DNA of 64,000 nucleotides from Micromonospora wenchangensis. GTDB lineage: Bacteria; Actinomycetota; Actinomycetes; Mycobacteriales; Micromonosporaceae. The notes under the pieces were generated by a model. It had not been told where the DNA came from. It was given only the letters and a program-made list of their open reading frames with translations, and did no database searches. Location of the stretch: positions 43,434 through 107,433 of the forward strand of contig NZ_MZMV01000023.1 in assembly GCF_002210435.1 (NCBI RefSeq), given 5' to 3'. How positions within the stretch are numbered: position 1 is the first letter of the stretch; each line of letters opens with the position of its first letter. Position numbers and translations under genes: made by a program. Below, piece by piece: positions 51,675 to 60,169 of this stretch.

Positions 51675-52523
51675 TCAGTGGGGCACGCCGGCCGGGAACT
51701 CCTCGACGCCCAGCACGCGCAGCAGCTCAAGCCGCTCCCGGGCCTCGGCGTCGGCCGGGGTCAGCACCAGCAGTTGCTGGCCGAGGTCGGGGGTGACCAG
51801 GGTTTCGCAGTCCATCGTGATGCGGCCCACGCGCGGGTGCACGAACGTCTTGCGGTCGGACCGGCGTACCGCCACCTCGTGCTCGGCCCACAACCGCCGG
51901 AAGTCCTCGCTCGCCGCCCGCAACCGGTCGATCAGGCCCGTCACGGCCGGGTCGCCGGGTCGCCGGCCGGCCACCGCGCGCAGGTCGGCGACCTGCTGGC
52001 GGGCGTGCCGCCGCCATTCGCCGGGGTCGTGGAGGTCGCGGACGGCCGGGTCGGTGAAGTAGCGGTAGGCGACGTAGCGACGGTCGCCGGTCAGCCCGGT
52101 GTGGTCGCCGCTGAGCAGGATCGACATGCGGTTCTGCGCCAGGACCTCACCGAGGTCGGACAGGACCATGGCGGGGGTGTCGCCCACCAGGTCGAGCAGG
52201 CGGACCAGGCCGGCCCGGGCCAGGCGGGCGATGCCCTCGGCGGGCGGCGGCTGGTGGCCGGCCAGGTGGAACAGGTGGTTGCGCTCGTCGTCGGTCAGGC
52301 GCAGGGCGCGGGCCAGGGCACCGAGCAGCTGGGTGGAGGGCTGGCTGCTGCGCCCCTGCTCGAGGCGGACGACGTAGTCGACGGACATGCCGGCGAGCAT
52401 GGCGACCTCCTCGCGGCGCAGGCCGGCGGTGCGGCGGCGGGGGCCGTCGGCGATGCCGACCTCGGCGGGCCGGATGGCCTCGCGCCGACGCCGCAGGAAG
52501 TCGGCGAGCTGCTCACGCTGCAT
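51675..52523 (-). CDS. XRE-family regulator with MmyB-type domain
   Basis: The 282-residue protein matches the same family as the 6983-7843 gene: FLRRRREAIRPAEVGI, RTAGLRREEVAMLAGMSVDY and a C-terminal MmyB domain with LAQNRMSILL and RITMDCETLVTPD. ATG 52523 gives the family N-terminus. It is divergent from an aldo/keto reductase, and the 128-bp spacer has two inverted repeats, so it most likely controls that reductase and itself. Confidence 0.9.
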   Translation of the reverse strand: MQREQLADFLRRRREAIRPAEVGIADGPRRRTAGLRREEVAMLAGMSVDYVVRLEQGRSSQPSTQLLGALARALRLTDDERNHLFHLAGHQPPPAEGIARLARAGLVRLLDLVGDTPAMVLSDLGEVLAQNRMSILLSGDHTGLTGDRRYVAYRYFTDPAVRDLHDPGEWRRHARQQVADLRAVAGRRPGDPAVTGLIDRLRAASEDFRRLWAEHEVAVRRSDRKTFVHPRVGRITMDCETLVTPDLGQQLLVLTPADAEARERLELLRVLGVEEFPAGVPH

Positions 52524-52558
52524 GCCTCCATGCTGCCCCGGGGACGGGCACCGAGCCA

Positions 52559-52586
52559 GGGAGCGGCGCTCCCACGATGAGCGCTC
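52559..52586. promoter_or_regulatory. Operator-like repeats between XRE regulator and aldo/keto reductase
   Basis: GGGAGC-GGC-GCTCCC (52559-52573) and GAGCGCTC (52579-52586) lie in tandem in the divergent spacer. They share the core GAGC/GCTC and fit as sites for the MmyB-type regulator. Confidence 0.6.
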
Positions 52587-52651
52587 CGCTGCCGGCGGGC
52601 CGGGAAGCGGCGCAGGGTGGAGCCGGGATCGACCGATGAGGGAGAGTTTCG

Positions 52652-53638
52652 ATGCAGACACGCACGCTGGGCACCACGGGTCCGACGGTTTCCGCGGTGG
52701 GGCTGGGGGCGATGAGCATGTCGGGTGCGTACGGCCCGGCCGATCGCGGGGAGAGCATCGCCACCGTACGGGCGGCGCTGGACGCGGGGGTCACCCTGGT
52801 CGACACCGGCGACTTCTACGGCATGGGGCACAACGAGCTGCTGTTGTCGGAGGCGTTGCGGGGACGCGACCGGGACAGCTACCTGCTCAGTGTGAAGTTC
52901 GGGCAGCAGGTGGGGCCGGGCATGCGGTTCGCCGGTCAGGACTCCCGCCCGGATTCGGTGCGCAACTTCCTGAGCTACTCGCTGACCCGGCTCGGCGTCG
53001 ACCACGTGGACATCTACCGGCCGGCCCGGCTCGACCGGTCGGTGCCGGTCGAGGACACGGTCGGCGCGATCAAGGACATGATCGACGCCGGTTACGTGCG
53101 GTACGTGGGGCTGTCCGAGGTCGACGCGGAGACCGTCCGGCGGGCGCACGCCGTACACCCGGTTGCCGATCTCCAGATCGAGTACTCGCTGCTGTCGCGG
53201 GCCGTCGAGGCCGACGTGCTGCCCACGCTGCGGGAGCTGGGCATCGGGCTGACCGCGTACGGGGTGCTGGGCCGTGGCCTGCTCTCGGGAAACTGGGTGC
53301 CGGGGCGGGCGGACGATCCGCGTAACCACGCTCCCCGCTTCTCCGCCGAGAACGCGTCGCACAACCTCGCCCTGGTGGAGGCGTTGCGCCGGGTCGCCGA
53401 CGCGAAGGGGTGCACGGTGGCGCAGCTGGCGATCGCCTGGGTGGCGGCGCAGGACCCGTCCATCGTCGCGCTGGTCGGTGCGCGTACCCGGCAGCGGCTG
53501 GCCGAGGCGTTGCCGGCGCTGGACGTGGAACTGTCGGCCGGTGATCTCGAAGAGATCGAGGCGGCCGTGCCGAAGGGGGCCGCGCGCGGTGACCGCTACC
53601 CGGCGGGGTTCATGGCGAGCCTCGGCGTCGGCAACTGA
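52652..53638 (+). CDS. Aldo/keto reductase
   Basis: The 328-residue TIM-barrel NADPH reductase has Asp51, Tyr56 (DTGDFYGMGHNE) and Lys82 (LLSVKFG) of the catalytic tetrad and a C-terminal NADP-binding segment (VALVGARTRQRLAEAL). The position normally holding the catalytic His reads Ala125 in IYRPARLD, a variant that may lower or alter activity. It should reduce aldehydes or ketones in the cytoplasm. RBS GAGGGAGAG precedes the ATG. It is divergent from the MmyB-type regulator and probably under its control. Confidence 0.9.
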   Translation: MQTRTLGTTGPTVSAVGLGAMSMSGAYGPADRGESIATVRAALDAGVTLVDTGDFYGMGHNELLLSEALRGRDRDSYLLSVKFGQQVGPGMRFAGQDSRPDSVRNFLSYSLTRLGVDHVDIYRPARLDRSVPVEDTVGAIKDMIDAGYVRYVGLSEVDAETVRRAHAVHPVADLQIEYSLLSRAVEADVLPTLRELGIGLTAYGVLGRGLLSGNWVPGRADDPRNHAPRFSAENASHNLALVEALRRVADAKGCTVAQLAIAWVAAQDPSIVALVGARTRQRLAEALPALDVELSAGDLEEIEAAVPKGAARGDRYPAGFMASLGVGN

Positions 53639-53661
53639 ACGTGCCGACCGGGGGCCGCCGG

Positions 53662-53708
53662 TGGACGGCCCCGACACCCTGACATACGATACGGGGCGTG
53701 CCGTATCG
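53662..53708 (+). promoter_or_regulatory. Probable leaderless promoter with overlapping TetR operator
   Basis: TGGACG (53662-53667) and TACGAT (53685-53690), 17 bp apart, place the transcription start at or next to the GTG at 53698. CGATACGG-N6-CCGTATCG (53687-53708), a perfect 8-bp dyad, overlaps the -10 box and the start codon. This is a compact autoregulated leaderless arrangement. Confidence 0.65.
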
Positions 53709-54387
53709 AAATGGGGAATCGTCAGTATCCCGAGGACGACCGCGCGATGCCGAGCTTGAGCGTCGGATCACCGCGGCCGTCCTCGGGATCCTCGCCGAGC
53801 ACGGGTACGAGGATGTGACCTTCGAGGCGGTGGCCCGACGCTGCCAGACGTCGAAGGCCAGCCTGTACCGGCGCTGGGGCTCCAAGCGGGACATGGTCAT
53901 CGCCGCGGTGAAGGCGGGACCCGCCCGGCATTCGACGTCCCCGCTGCCGCAGGGGGCCACCCTGCGCGAGGACCTGCTGGCCCTGGCCCGGCGGCTGGAT
54001 CGCACGATGGCCGCCGGCGACACCGGCACCGCGTTGATGCTGCTCCAGGCCGGGCTGAAGGACCCCGAACTGTGCGACGCCATCGAGAACTCCACGGGCC
54101 CCACGGGGGCCAGGCTGCCGCAGCCGGTCATCGACGCCGCCGTCGCCCGCGGCGAACTGCCCGCCGGTGCGAGCCCGTTCGCCTTCGAGGAGGTCGTCGG
54201 GTCGGTGCTGCTGCTCCGGCACGCGAACGGCCTCGCGGTCGACGACGCCTACCTGTCCGCACTCGTGGACACCGTGGTCATCCCGGCGCTCGTCGCCTCC
54301 GCCACCGACGCCGCCACGTTGCCCGCCGGCATCTTCTCCGGCCATCCCGACACCCGCACCACCGACCGGTCCCAGGAGGACTCGTGA
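53698..54387 (+). CDS. TetR-family regulator
   Basis: The 229-residue protein has a TetR helix-turn-helix (about 18-65; YEDVTFEAVARRCQTSKASL, then YRRWGSKRDM) and a helical C-terminal domain. No upstream RBS is visible; the GTG lies about 8 bp past a -10 box and inside a perfect dyad, so the mRNA is probably leaderless and the gene self-repressed. Its stop overlaps the hydrolase start (GTGA), so the two form an operon and the ligand is probably a substrate of the hydrolase or a related toxicant. Confidence 0.88.
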   Translation: MPYRNGESSVSRGRPRDAELERRITAAVLGILAEHGYEDVTFEAVARRCQTSKASLYRRWGSKRDMVIAAVKAGPARHSTSPLPQGATLREDLLALARRLDRTMAAGDTGTALMLLQAGLKDPELCDAIENSTGPTGARLPQPVIDAAVARGELPAGASPFAFEEVVGSVLLLRHANGLAVDDAYLSALVDTVVIPALVASATDAATLPAGIFSGHPDTRTTDRSQEDS

Positions 54388-55298
54388 CCACACCATTCGT
54401 GATCGACAACTTCACCTACCGCACGATCGCCGGCGACGGCGGCGTCGACCTCAACGTCGCCGTCGCCGGCCAGGGACCGGCCGTCGTGCTGCTCCACGGC
54501 TTCCCGCAGACCCACTACATGTGGCGGCACGTCGCCGCGAAGCTCGCGACCGACCACACCGTCATCGTCCCCGACCTGCGCGGTTACGGAGCCAGCGGCA
54601 AGCCCGTCGCCGCCGACCCGGGCACCTACTCCAAGCGCACGATGGGCAACGACGTGCTCGCCGTCGCCCGCCAGCTCGGCTTCGACCAGTTCGGGCTCGT
54701 CGGCCACGATCGCGGTGCCCTCGTCGCCGTCCGCACCGGACTCGACCACCCCGAGGCGGTGCGCTACCTCGGCATCCTCGACGTCCTGCCGACCCTGGAC
54801 ACGTGGGCGGTCCTGCAGGGCGTCGACGCCAAGGTCGCCTGGCACCTCTACCTCATGGCCCAGCCGGCCGGCCTGCCCGAGAAGATGATCGCCGCCGTCG
54901 GTCCCGAGTTCTTCGGCTCCTTCCTCGACGCCTGGGACCCCGCCGGCACCACCTTCACCCGCGAGGAGCGCGACCACTACGTCGACAGCTCCGTGGCCGC
55001 GATCGACTCGATCGTGGCCGACTACCGCGCGACGGCCGGCATCGACCTCGACATGGACGTCGCCGACCGTGAGCGCGGCGCACGACTCACGATGCCCGTC
55101 GGCGTCATCTCCCAGGACTGGGGCGCCCAACTCGGCTTCGACGCCTCCGCGCTCTGGCGCGCGTGGGCCCCGGACCTCACCTACCGGGCCACCACCAGCG
55201 GCCACTTCATGGCCGAGGAGAACCCCGACGAGATCGTCACGTTCATCGCCGGGCTGGCCGGGCGCGCTCCCGCCACCGGGCACCGCAACGGGGAATGA
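54384..55298 (+). CDS. Alpha/beta hydrolase, haloacetate dehalogenase/epoxide hydrolase-like
   Basis: The 304-residue protein has HGFP (38-41), the DLRGYGASGKP motif (64-74), a nucleophile elbow GHDRGA with Asp109, and a C-terminal SGHFMAEENPDE holding the catalytic His. This set matches fluoroacetate/haloacetate dehalogenases and soluble epoxide hydrolases, which use an Asp nucleophile. The choice between the two is not decided by sequence alone. The start GTG 54384 has CAGGAGGA upstream and overlaps the TetR stop by 4 bp, so it is coregulated. Confidence 0.88.
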   Translation: MTTPFVIDNFTYRTIAGDGGVDLNVAVAGQGPAVVLLHGFPQTHYMWRHVAAKLATDHTVIVPDLRGYGASGKPVAADPGTYSKRTMGNDVLAVARQLGFDQFGLVGHDRGALVAVRTGLDHPEAVRYLGILDVLPTLDTWAVLQGVDAKVAWHLYLMAQPAGLPEKMIAAVGPEFFGSFLDAWDPAGTTFTREERDHYVDSSVAAIDSIVADYRATAGIDLDMDVADRERGARLTMPVGVISQDWGAQLGFDASALWRAWAPDLTYRATTSGHFMAEENPDEIVTFIAGLAGRAPATGHRNGE

Positions 55299-55457
55299 CA
55301 CGGCCGGGTGGCACGCCCGGGGCGTACGAGGAACGGCACCTGCGGCCCGCACGTGCCACTGTTCTGCGAACCAGGCGGCGGCCGACGGGCGGAACCTCCC
55401 GGCGGCCGGTGACGGCCCCGGCCGACGCGGACGCGGCTTCCCGGTGGCGGTGGTGTC

Positions 55458-56507
55458 TCAGTCGAGGTCGGCGAGGTCCAGCACGAAGCGGTAGCGGACG
55501 TCGCCGCGTGCGAGCCGGTCGAGGGCCTGGTGGATCTGGGCGGAGGGCAGCAGTTCGATGTCGGCGGTGATGCCGTGCTCGGCGGCGAAGGACAGCAGTT
55601 CGGCCGTGTGCCTGGTGCCGCCGGTGCCCGACGAGCTGAGCTTCCGGCGGCCGAAGGTCAGCTCCATGAGGTTCACCGGCGTCTGCATGGGGAAGCCGAG
55701 CACGCTGAGGGTGCCGTCGAGGGTCAGCAGCCGCAGCAGCGGCGACAGGTCGTGCGGGCCGGAGATGGTGTCCAGGATGAGGTCGAAGCTGCTGGCGGCC
55801 CGCGCGAGCTGGGCGTCGTCGGTCGTGACGAGCAGATCGACGGCACCGAGCTTGCGGGCGTCGTCGGCCTTGGCCGGGGTACGGCTCAGCACGGTGACCT
55901 CGGCGCCGAGTGCGGCGGCGAGCTTGACACCCAGGTGTCCGAGTCCGCCGAGGCCGGCGACCGCCACCCTGCTGCCGACGCCGGTTCCCGCCGCGCGCAG
56001 CGGCTCCCACATGGTGATGCCGGCGCACATCAGCGGAGCCGCGCCGGCCGGGTCGAGGCCGGCGGGCAGCGGGTAGGCGAACTTCTCCCGCAGCACGTAC
56101 TCGCGGCTGTACGCGCCCTTGGTGATGGTGCCGTCGACCCGGTCGGGGCTGCCGTAGGTGCTGGTGGGTCGTTCGAGGCAGAAGTTCTCCTGACCGACCA
56201 GGCACATGGAACAGGCCCCGCAGGAGTCGACGAGGGTGCCCACGGCGACCCGGTCGCCGGGAGCGAGGCGGGTCACCTCAGCCCCGACGGCGGTAACCGT
56301 GCCGGTGAACTCGTGGCCCGGCACGATGCCGGCGGCGTTCTTGTAGTGCGGCATCATGCCGCTGAGCAGGTGCAGGTCGCTGTGGCAGACGCCGCAGTAG
56401 TCGACGCGGACCGCGACGTCGTCGCTGCGCAGGTCCCGCCGCTCGATCGTCGCCCGTTGCAGGGCGACGGTGCCGTCCACGCTCTGCCAGCCGATGGTCG
56501 TCCTCAT
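55458..56507 (-). CDS. Zinc-dependent alcohol dehydrogenase (MDR, CAD/YahK-like)
   Basis: The 349-residue enzyme has the catalytic zinc ligands C38, H65 and E66 (DYCGVCHSDLH, GHE), the structural zinc cysteines C96, C99, C102 and C110 (CGACSMCLVGQENFC), and a Rossmann motif AGLGGLGHLG (about 190). It should oxidise alcohols or reduce aldehydes with NADP(H). ATG 56507 has GGAAGGGG just upstream. It is divergent from a TetR gene across 96 bp with an operator-like dyad, so it is probably repressed by it. Confidence 0.92.
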   Translation of the reverse strand: MRTTIGWQSVDGTVALQRATIERRDLRSDDVAVRVDYCGVCHSDLHLLSGMMPHYKNAAGIVPGHEFTGTVTAVGAEVTRLAPGDRVAVGTLVDSCGACSMCLVGQENFCLERPTSTYGSPDRVDGTITKGAYSREYVLREKFAYPLPAGLDPAGAAPLMCAGITMWEPLRAAGTGVGSRVAVAGLGGLGHLGVKLAAALGAEVTVLSRTPAKADDARKLGAVDLLVTTDDAQLARAASSFDLILDTISGPHDLSPLLRLLTLDGTLSVLGFPMQTPVNLMELTFGRRKLSSSGTGGTRHTAELLSFAAEHGITADIELLPSAQIHQALDRLARGDVRYRFVLDLADLD

Positions 56508-56571
56508 GGACACCCCTTCCAAACAAACTGTTCTGTATTTTTTGAACCTAGCCGGTCGTCACGCCGAAAGC

Positions 56572-56587
56572 AACCGACTCGTCGGTT
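56572..56587. promoter_or_regulatory. Operator-like dyad AACCGAC-TC-GTCGGTT
   Basis: A perfect 7-bp inverted repeat with a 2-bp centre lies 16 bp before the TetR start at 56604 in the divergent spacer to the alcohol dehydrogenase. An AT-rich stretch (56521-56550) next to it probably holds the dehydrogenase promoter. Confidence 0.6.
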
Positions 56588-56603
56588 TGTTAGAATCGGT
56601 CCC

Positions 56604-57245
56604 ATGTCCTCAGGTCCCGTGACCGCCAAAGGCGCGGCTACCAGCCGCCGCATCCTGGACGCCGCCGCCGTCGAGTTCGCCGAACAGGGCATCGCCGGAG
56701 CCCGGATCGACCGCATCACGGCCGCGGCACGCACGAACAAGGCCCAGGTGTACGGCTACTTCGGCAACAAGGACGGCCTGTTCGACGCCGTCATCGCCGA
56801 CCGCGCCGACCAGCTCATGAGCGCGGTCGCGTTCGACGCGGACGACCTGCCCGGATCGGCGGTGGCGATGTACGACGCGAACCTGCGCGACCCCCGACTG
56901 GTCCGGCTGCTGACCTGGCTGCGCCTGGAACGGCAGCCCACCGGCAGCCTGGGCCGGGCCGTCGACCACGAGCCGAAGCTGGCGGCGATCGCCCGGGCGC
57001 AGGCCGCCGGCCGGGTGCGCCCGGGCGATCCCTTCGACCTGTTCACCCTGGTCCTGAGCATGGCGTTCGCCTGGTCGGCGGCCAGCATCGGCTACGCCGC
57101 GACCGCCGACGAACCCGACGAGCACCACGAGCGGCGGCGCAGGCTCCTGGCCGGGTGCGTCCGGGACGCGGTCTCACCGGGCACCGCACCACCGGACCGA
57201 CCCGGCCACCCCGGTTCCCTGATCAGCGGCCCGTCCAGCAGCTGA
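56604..57245 (+). CDS. TetR-family regulator
   Basis: The 213-residue product has the TetR helix-turn-helix (about 12-58; IAGARIDRITAAARTNKAQV, then YGYFGNKDGLF) and a C-terminal helical domain of the TetR_C_33-like kind. ATG 56604 is close behind the AACCGAC dyad. It is divergent from the alcohol dehydrogenase and converges on the O-methyltransferase gene, overlapping its end by 23 bp. It probably regulates the dehydrogenase. Confidence 0.88.
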   Translation: MSSGPVTAKGAATSRRILDAAAVEFAEQGIAGARIDRITAAARTNKAQVYGYFGNKDGLFDAVIADRADQLMSAVAFDADDLPGSAVAMYDANLRDPRLVRLLTWLRLERQPTGSLGRAVDHEPKLAAIARAQAAGRVRPGDPFDLFTLVLSMAFAWSAASIGYAATADEPDEHHERRRRLLAGCVRDAVSPGTAPPDRPGHPGSLISGPSSS

Positions 57246-57867
57246 GTTCCATGCCGTCCTCGACCGGGAAGTCGATGCTGACGTAGCCGTTGCCCGGCTC
57301 TCGGACGTAGGCCAGGTAGTCGCCCATCGACGCGAACGTGGAGTCGTCGCCGACGACCAGGGCACCCGGGGCGAGCCGGTCCTCCAGTAAACGCAGGACG
57401 GGCAGGCACAGCTCCTTCCAGCCGTCGAGCAGCGCCAGGCCGATCGGGCCGCCGACCGCGCCGAGGGTGGTCAGCGCGTCGCCCTCGAGCACGGTCACGA
57501 TGTCGCCGAACCCGGCCTCCTCGATGGTGGCACGGGCCGCCTTCACCTTGGTCGCACTGAGCTCGGTCGTCGTGACGTGCCCGATCCCGTTGTCCCGTAC
57601 GGCCGCGGCGAGGTAGAGCGTCGAGATGCCGTACGAGGTGCCGAACTCGACCACCGTCTGCGGCCGGGCCGCGCGGACCAGGGCGTAGAGCAGGTCGCCG
57701 CCCCGGGCAGAGATCGGCATGTAGACGTCTTCGAGCAGGTCGGAGCGTTCCTGGGCGGTGGCCGTGGGGACGGGCCGACCCGGCGAGCGCTCGTCGTCGC
57801 GCTCGGCCTCGGCGAACAGCCGGTCGATCAGGTCGCGGACCGCCGGGTCGTGCAGTGTCGTCGTCAT
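57223..57867 (-). CDS. O-methyltransferase (class I SAM)
   Basis: The 214-residue protein has motif I VVEFGTSYGISTLYLAAAV (about 71-89), TTELSATKV, and LALLDGWKE, typical of the catechol/caffeoyl-CoA O-methyltransferase-like family (metal-dependent). It probably methylates a hydroxyl of a small phenolic or catechol; which one is unknown. ATG 57867 has no strong RBS. It is divergent from a TetR gene with repeats of AGAC/GTCT between them, so it is probably controlled by it. Confidence 0.85.
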   Translation of the reverse strand: MTTTLHDPAVRDLIDRLFAEAERDDERSPGRPVPTATAQERSDLLEDVYMPISARGGDLLYALVRAARPQTVVEFGTSYGISTLYLAAAVRDNGIGHVTTTELSATKVKAARATIEEAGFGDIVTVLEGDALTTLGAVGGPIGLALLDGWKELCLPVLRLLEDRLAPGALVVGDDSTFASMGDYLAYVREPGNGYVSIDFPVEDGMELSCWTGR

Positions 57868-57878
57868 GAAAGGTAGAC

Positions 57879-57933
57879 TAGACACAACGTTGCGTCTATG
57901 GAAGACGTGGGTCTTGTAGCGTCTCGGAAGACG
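57879..57933. promoter_or_regulatory. Cluster of AGAC/GTCT dyads in O-methyltransferase/TetR spacer
   Basis: TAGACACAACGTTGCGTCTA (57879-57898, one mismatched pair), AAGAC-GTGG-GTCTT (57902-57915) and CGTCT-CGGA-AGACG (57920-57933) are three successive inverted repeats with the same AGAC/GTCT core. They suggest several TetR dimers bind this control region. Confidence 0.6.
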
Positions 57934-57976
57934 TGGATCACACGGCAGAGACACCTCACGGGGTAAGGAGCGCCCG

Positions 57977-58567
57977 ATGCACCGCGGCAACCGGCACGGC
58001 CGCAGCGAGGCGGCCCGCGAGGCCGTGCTCCAGGCGGCCGACGACCTCGTCGCCGAGATCGGCTACGCCAGGGTCACCATCGAGGGCATCGCCGCCCGCG
58101 CCGGCGTCGCCAAGCAGACGATCTACCGGTGGTGGCGATCCAAGACCGACATCCTGATCGACGCGTTCACCGCCGACAGCACCCAGGAACTCACCCTGCC
58201 CGACACCGGCGCCTTCCGCACCGACCTCCGCGCCCACCTCGACGAACTGGTCCGCTTCCTCGAAGCGTCCGACTCCGGCGCGGTGTTCCGGGCCCTGGCC
58301 GGACAGGCCCAGCACGATCCCGAACTGGCCGCCCGGCTACGCACGGAGGTGCTGCCCCGGCTGCGCGCCCGCGACCGGGTGCCGTTCGACCGGGCGACGG
58401 CCCGCGGCGAACTGCCCGCCGACGCCGACATCGACCTCCTCGTCGACCAGACGGTCGGGCCGATCCACTTCCGGGTACTCGTCACGGGCGAACCCGTGAC
58501 ACCCGCCCTACTGGACGCGCTGGTCACCACGGCCGCCCGGCACCGGCCGGGCGCGGCAGTCGCCTAG
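57977..58567 (+). CDS. TetR-family regulator
   Basis: The 196-residue protein has a TetR helix-turn-helix (about 14-58; YARVTIEGIAARAGVAKQTI, then YRWWRSKTDIL) and a TetR_C_11-like helical domain. ATG 57977 has AAGGAG about 6 bp upstream. It is divergent from the O-methyltransferase, and the spacer has clustered AGAC/GTCT dyads, the likely operators. It converges on the quinone oxidoreductase gene 118 bp away. Confidence 0.9.
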   Translation: MHRGNRHGRSEAAREAVLQAADDLVAEIGYARVTIEGIAARAGVAKQTIYRWWRSKTDILIDAFTADSTQELTLPDTGAFRTDLRAHLDELVRFLEASDSGAVFRALAGQAQHDPELAARLRTEVLPRLRARDRVPFDRATARGELPADADIDLLVDQTVGPIHFRVLVTGEPVTPALLDALVTTAARHRPGAAVA

Positions 58568-58685
58568 GCCCCGGGTCGACGCCGGTCACCGCCAGGCGTC
58601 GATCACGGCGGTAGCGGGCGTCGCGGAGCGGACAGGCGAGTTCGTCGAGCCGGCCAGGCCGGAACCTCCAGCGCCTCGCCGACGA

Positions 58686-59666
58686 CTACGGCGTCACCAC
58701 GATCTTGCCGGCCGCCGTTCCCTGCTCCAGGTACCGGTGGGCCCCGACGATGTCGTCCAGTGTGAACACCCGGTCCACCGCCGGTTGCAGCACGCCGGTG
58801 CGGACACCGGCGGTCAGGAACGCGGCGACCCGCCCGGCGGTCACCGGGTCGACCATGTCCGCGAGACTCATGTAGCGGTGGATGGTCAGCGACGGATTCG
58901 CCGGGAACGACGCCGGCCGTGGGTCCAGCCAGCCCACCGTGGCCAGGGTGCCGCCGAGCTTCGCGGCCAGCGACAGTTCGGCCAGGCCCGGACCCATGAC
59001 GGCGTCCAGGACGATGTCGACGCCCACTCCCCCGGTGTGCCGCCGGGTGGCCTCCACGACGTCCTCCCGGTCGGTGGCGATCACCGCGGCGGCCCCGGCG
59101 GCCACCAGGCCGTCCACCGTGGCGCTGTGTCGGGTGACCGCGATCGGGACCGCGCCGATCTGGTGGGCGATCTGGATCGCGGCCCGCCCCACCCCGCCCG
59201 ACGCCGCGGTGATCAGGATCCGGTCCCCGGGTCGCATCCCGGCCCTCTCCACCAGCGCACCGTAGGCGGTGAAGTACGACACCCAGAGCGCCGCCGCCCC
59301 GACGGGCTCCAGCCCGGCGGGCCGTGGCACCACCCGGTCGGCCGGCAGCGTGGTGTACTCGGCGTACGCGCCCCTGGTCTCGAAGTCGGGTATCGCACCG
59401 AGGATGACCGGGTCACCGACGGCCAGCCCGGTCACCGTGGACCCGACCGCGTCGACCACACCGGTTCCCTCGACGCCCAGCCGCGCGTGCGGCAACCGCA
59501 CGGGCCGCGGGGACTGCCCACCCCGGACCAGCTGGTCGATCGGGTTGACGGCGAAGGCTTCGATCCGTACGCGGACCTCGTCGGCTGCGGGCTCGACGAC
59601 CGGCTCGTCGACGACGCGCAGCACGTCCGGACCGCCGGTCTCGTCGAACACGACTACTCGTGGCAT
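58686..59666 (-). CDS. Zinc-independent MDR quinone oxidoreductase
   Basis: The 326-residue protein is of the QOR/zeta-crystallin type: MPRVVVFDETGGPDVLRVVD at the N-terminus, AAALWVSYFTAYGAL and the NADP-binding ITAASGGVGRAAIQIAHQIG (about 150-170), without the Cys/His zinc ligands. It should reduce quinones or enones with NADPH. RBS GGGAG precedes ATG 59666. It is divergent from an HxlR regulator across 80 bp and is probably repressed by it, a typical quinone or electrophile response unit. Confidence 0.9.
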   Translation of the reverse strand: MPRVVVFDETGGPDVLRVVDEPVVEPAADEVRVRIEAFAVNPIDQLVRGGQSPRPVRLPHARLGVEGTGVVDAVGSTVTGLAVGDPVILGAIPDFETRGAYAEYTTLPADRVVPRPAGLEPVGAAALWVSYFTAYGALVERAGMRPGDRILITAASGGVGRAAIQIAHQIGAVPIAVTRHSATVDGLVAAGAAAVIATDREDVVEATRRHTGGVGVDIVLDAVMGPGLAELSLAAKLGGTLATVGWLDPRPASFPANPSLTIHRYMSLADMVDPVTAGRVAAFLTAGVRTGVLQPAVDRVFTLDDIVGAHRYLEQGTAAGKIVVTP

Positions 59667-59746
59667 GGAAGGCTCCCTGTGCTCCTGATGGGGTCACCGG
59701 GGAACGCTACGGAGCCGATAGGAACCTGCTGGTAACTTTTGGCCCT

Positions 59747-60106
59747 GTGCCCGACGCCCACGGTCAGGTCTTCCTCGCCGACTGTCCCACCCGCCTGGCC
59801 GTCGAGATCATCACCGAGAAGTGGGCGGTGATCGTGCTGTTCGCGCTCAGTCTGCAACCCCGACGCCCCGGCGAACTGGCCGACCTCATCGGCGGCGTCT
59901 CCCACAAGGTCCTCACCCAGACCCTGCGCCGCCTGCAGGCGTACGGTTTGGTCGAACGCCGCGCGTACGCCGAAGCTCCCCCGCGTGTCGAATACAGCCT
60001 CACCGCACTCGGGCAGACCCTGGTCGGGCCGATCACGGTCCTGACCGACTGGGCCCGCGACCACGGCGAAGCCATCGTCGACTTCCAGGAACAGAACGGA
60101 CACTGA
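59747..60106 (+). CDS. HxlR-family regulator
   Basis: The 119-residue protein is a winged helix-turn-helix of the HxlR/YodB type: DCPTRLAVEIITEKWAVIVL, LQPRRPGELADLIGGVSHKV then LTQTLRRLQAYGLV. A Cys (DCP) at its N-terminus is the redox-sensing position of many members. GTG 59747 is preceded 8 bp upstream by TAACTT (59733-59738), so the mRNA may be leaderless. It is divergent from the quinone reductase and likely senses quinones or electrophiles through the Cys. Confidence 0.85.
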   Translation: MPDAHGQVFLADCPTRLAVEIITEKWAVIVLFALSLQPRRPGELADLIGGVSHKVLTQTLRRLQAYGLVERRAYAEAPPRVEYSLTALGQTLVGPITVLTDWARDHGEAIVDFQEQNGH

Positions 60107-60169
60107 ACCGGCCCGCCTCCACCTTGGAGGGTCACGGCGCCGCGCAGCCCGGGTAGCCTGACCGACACC

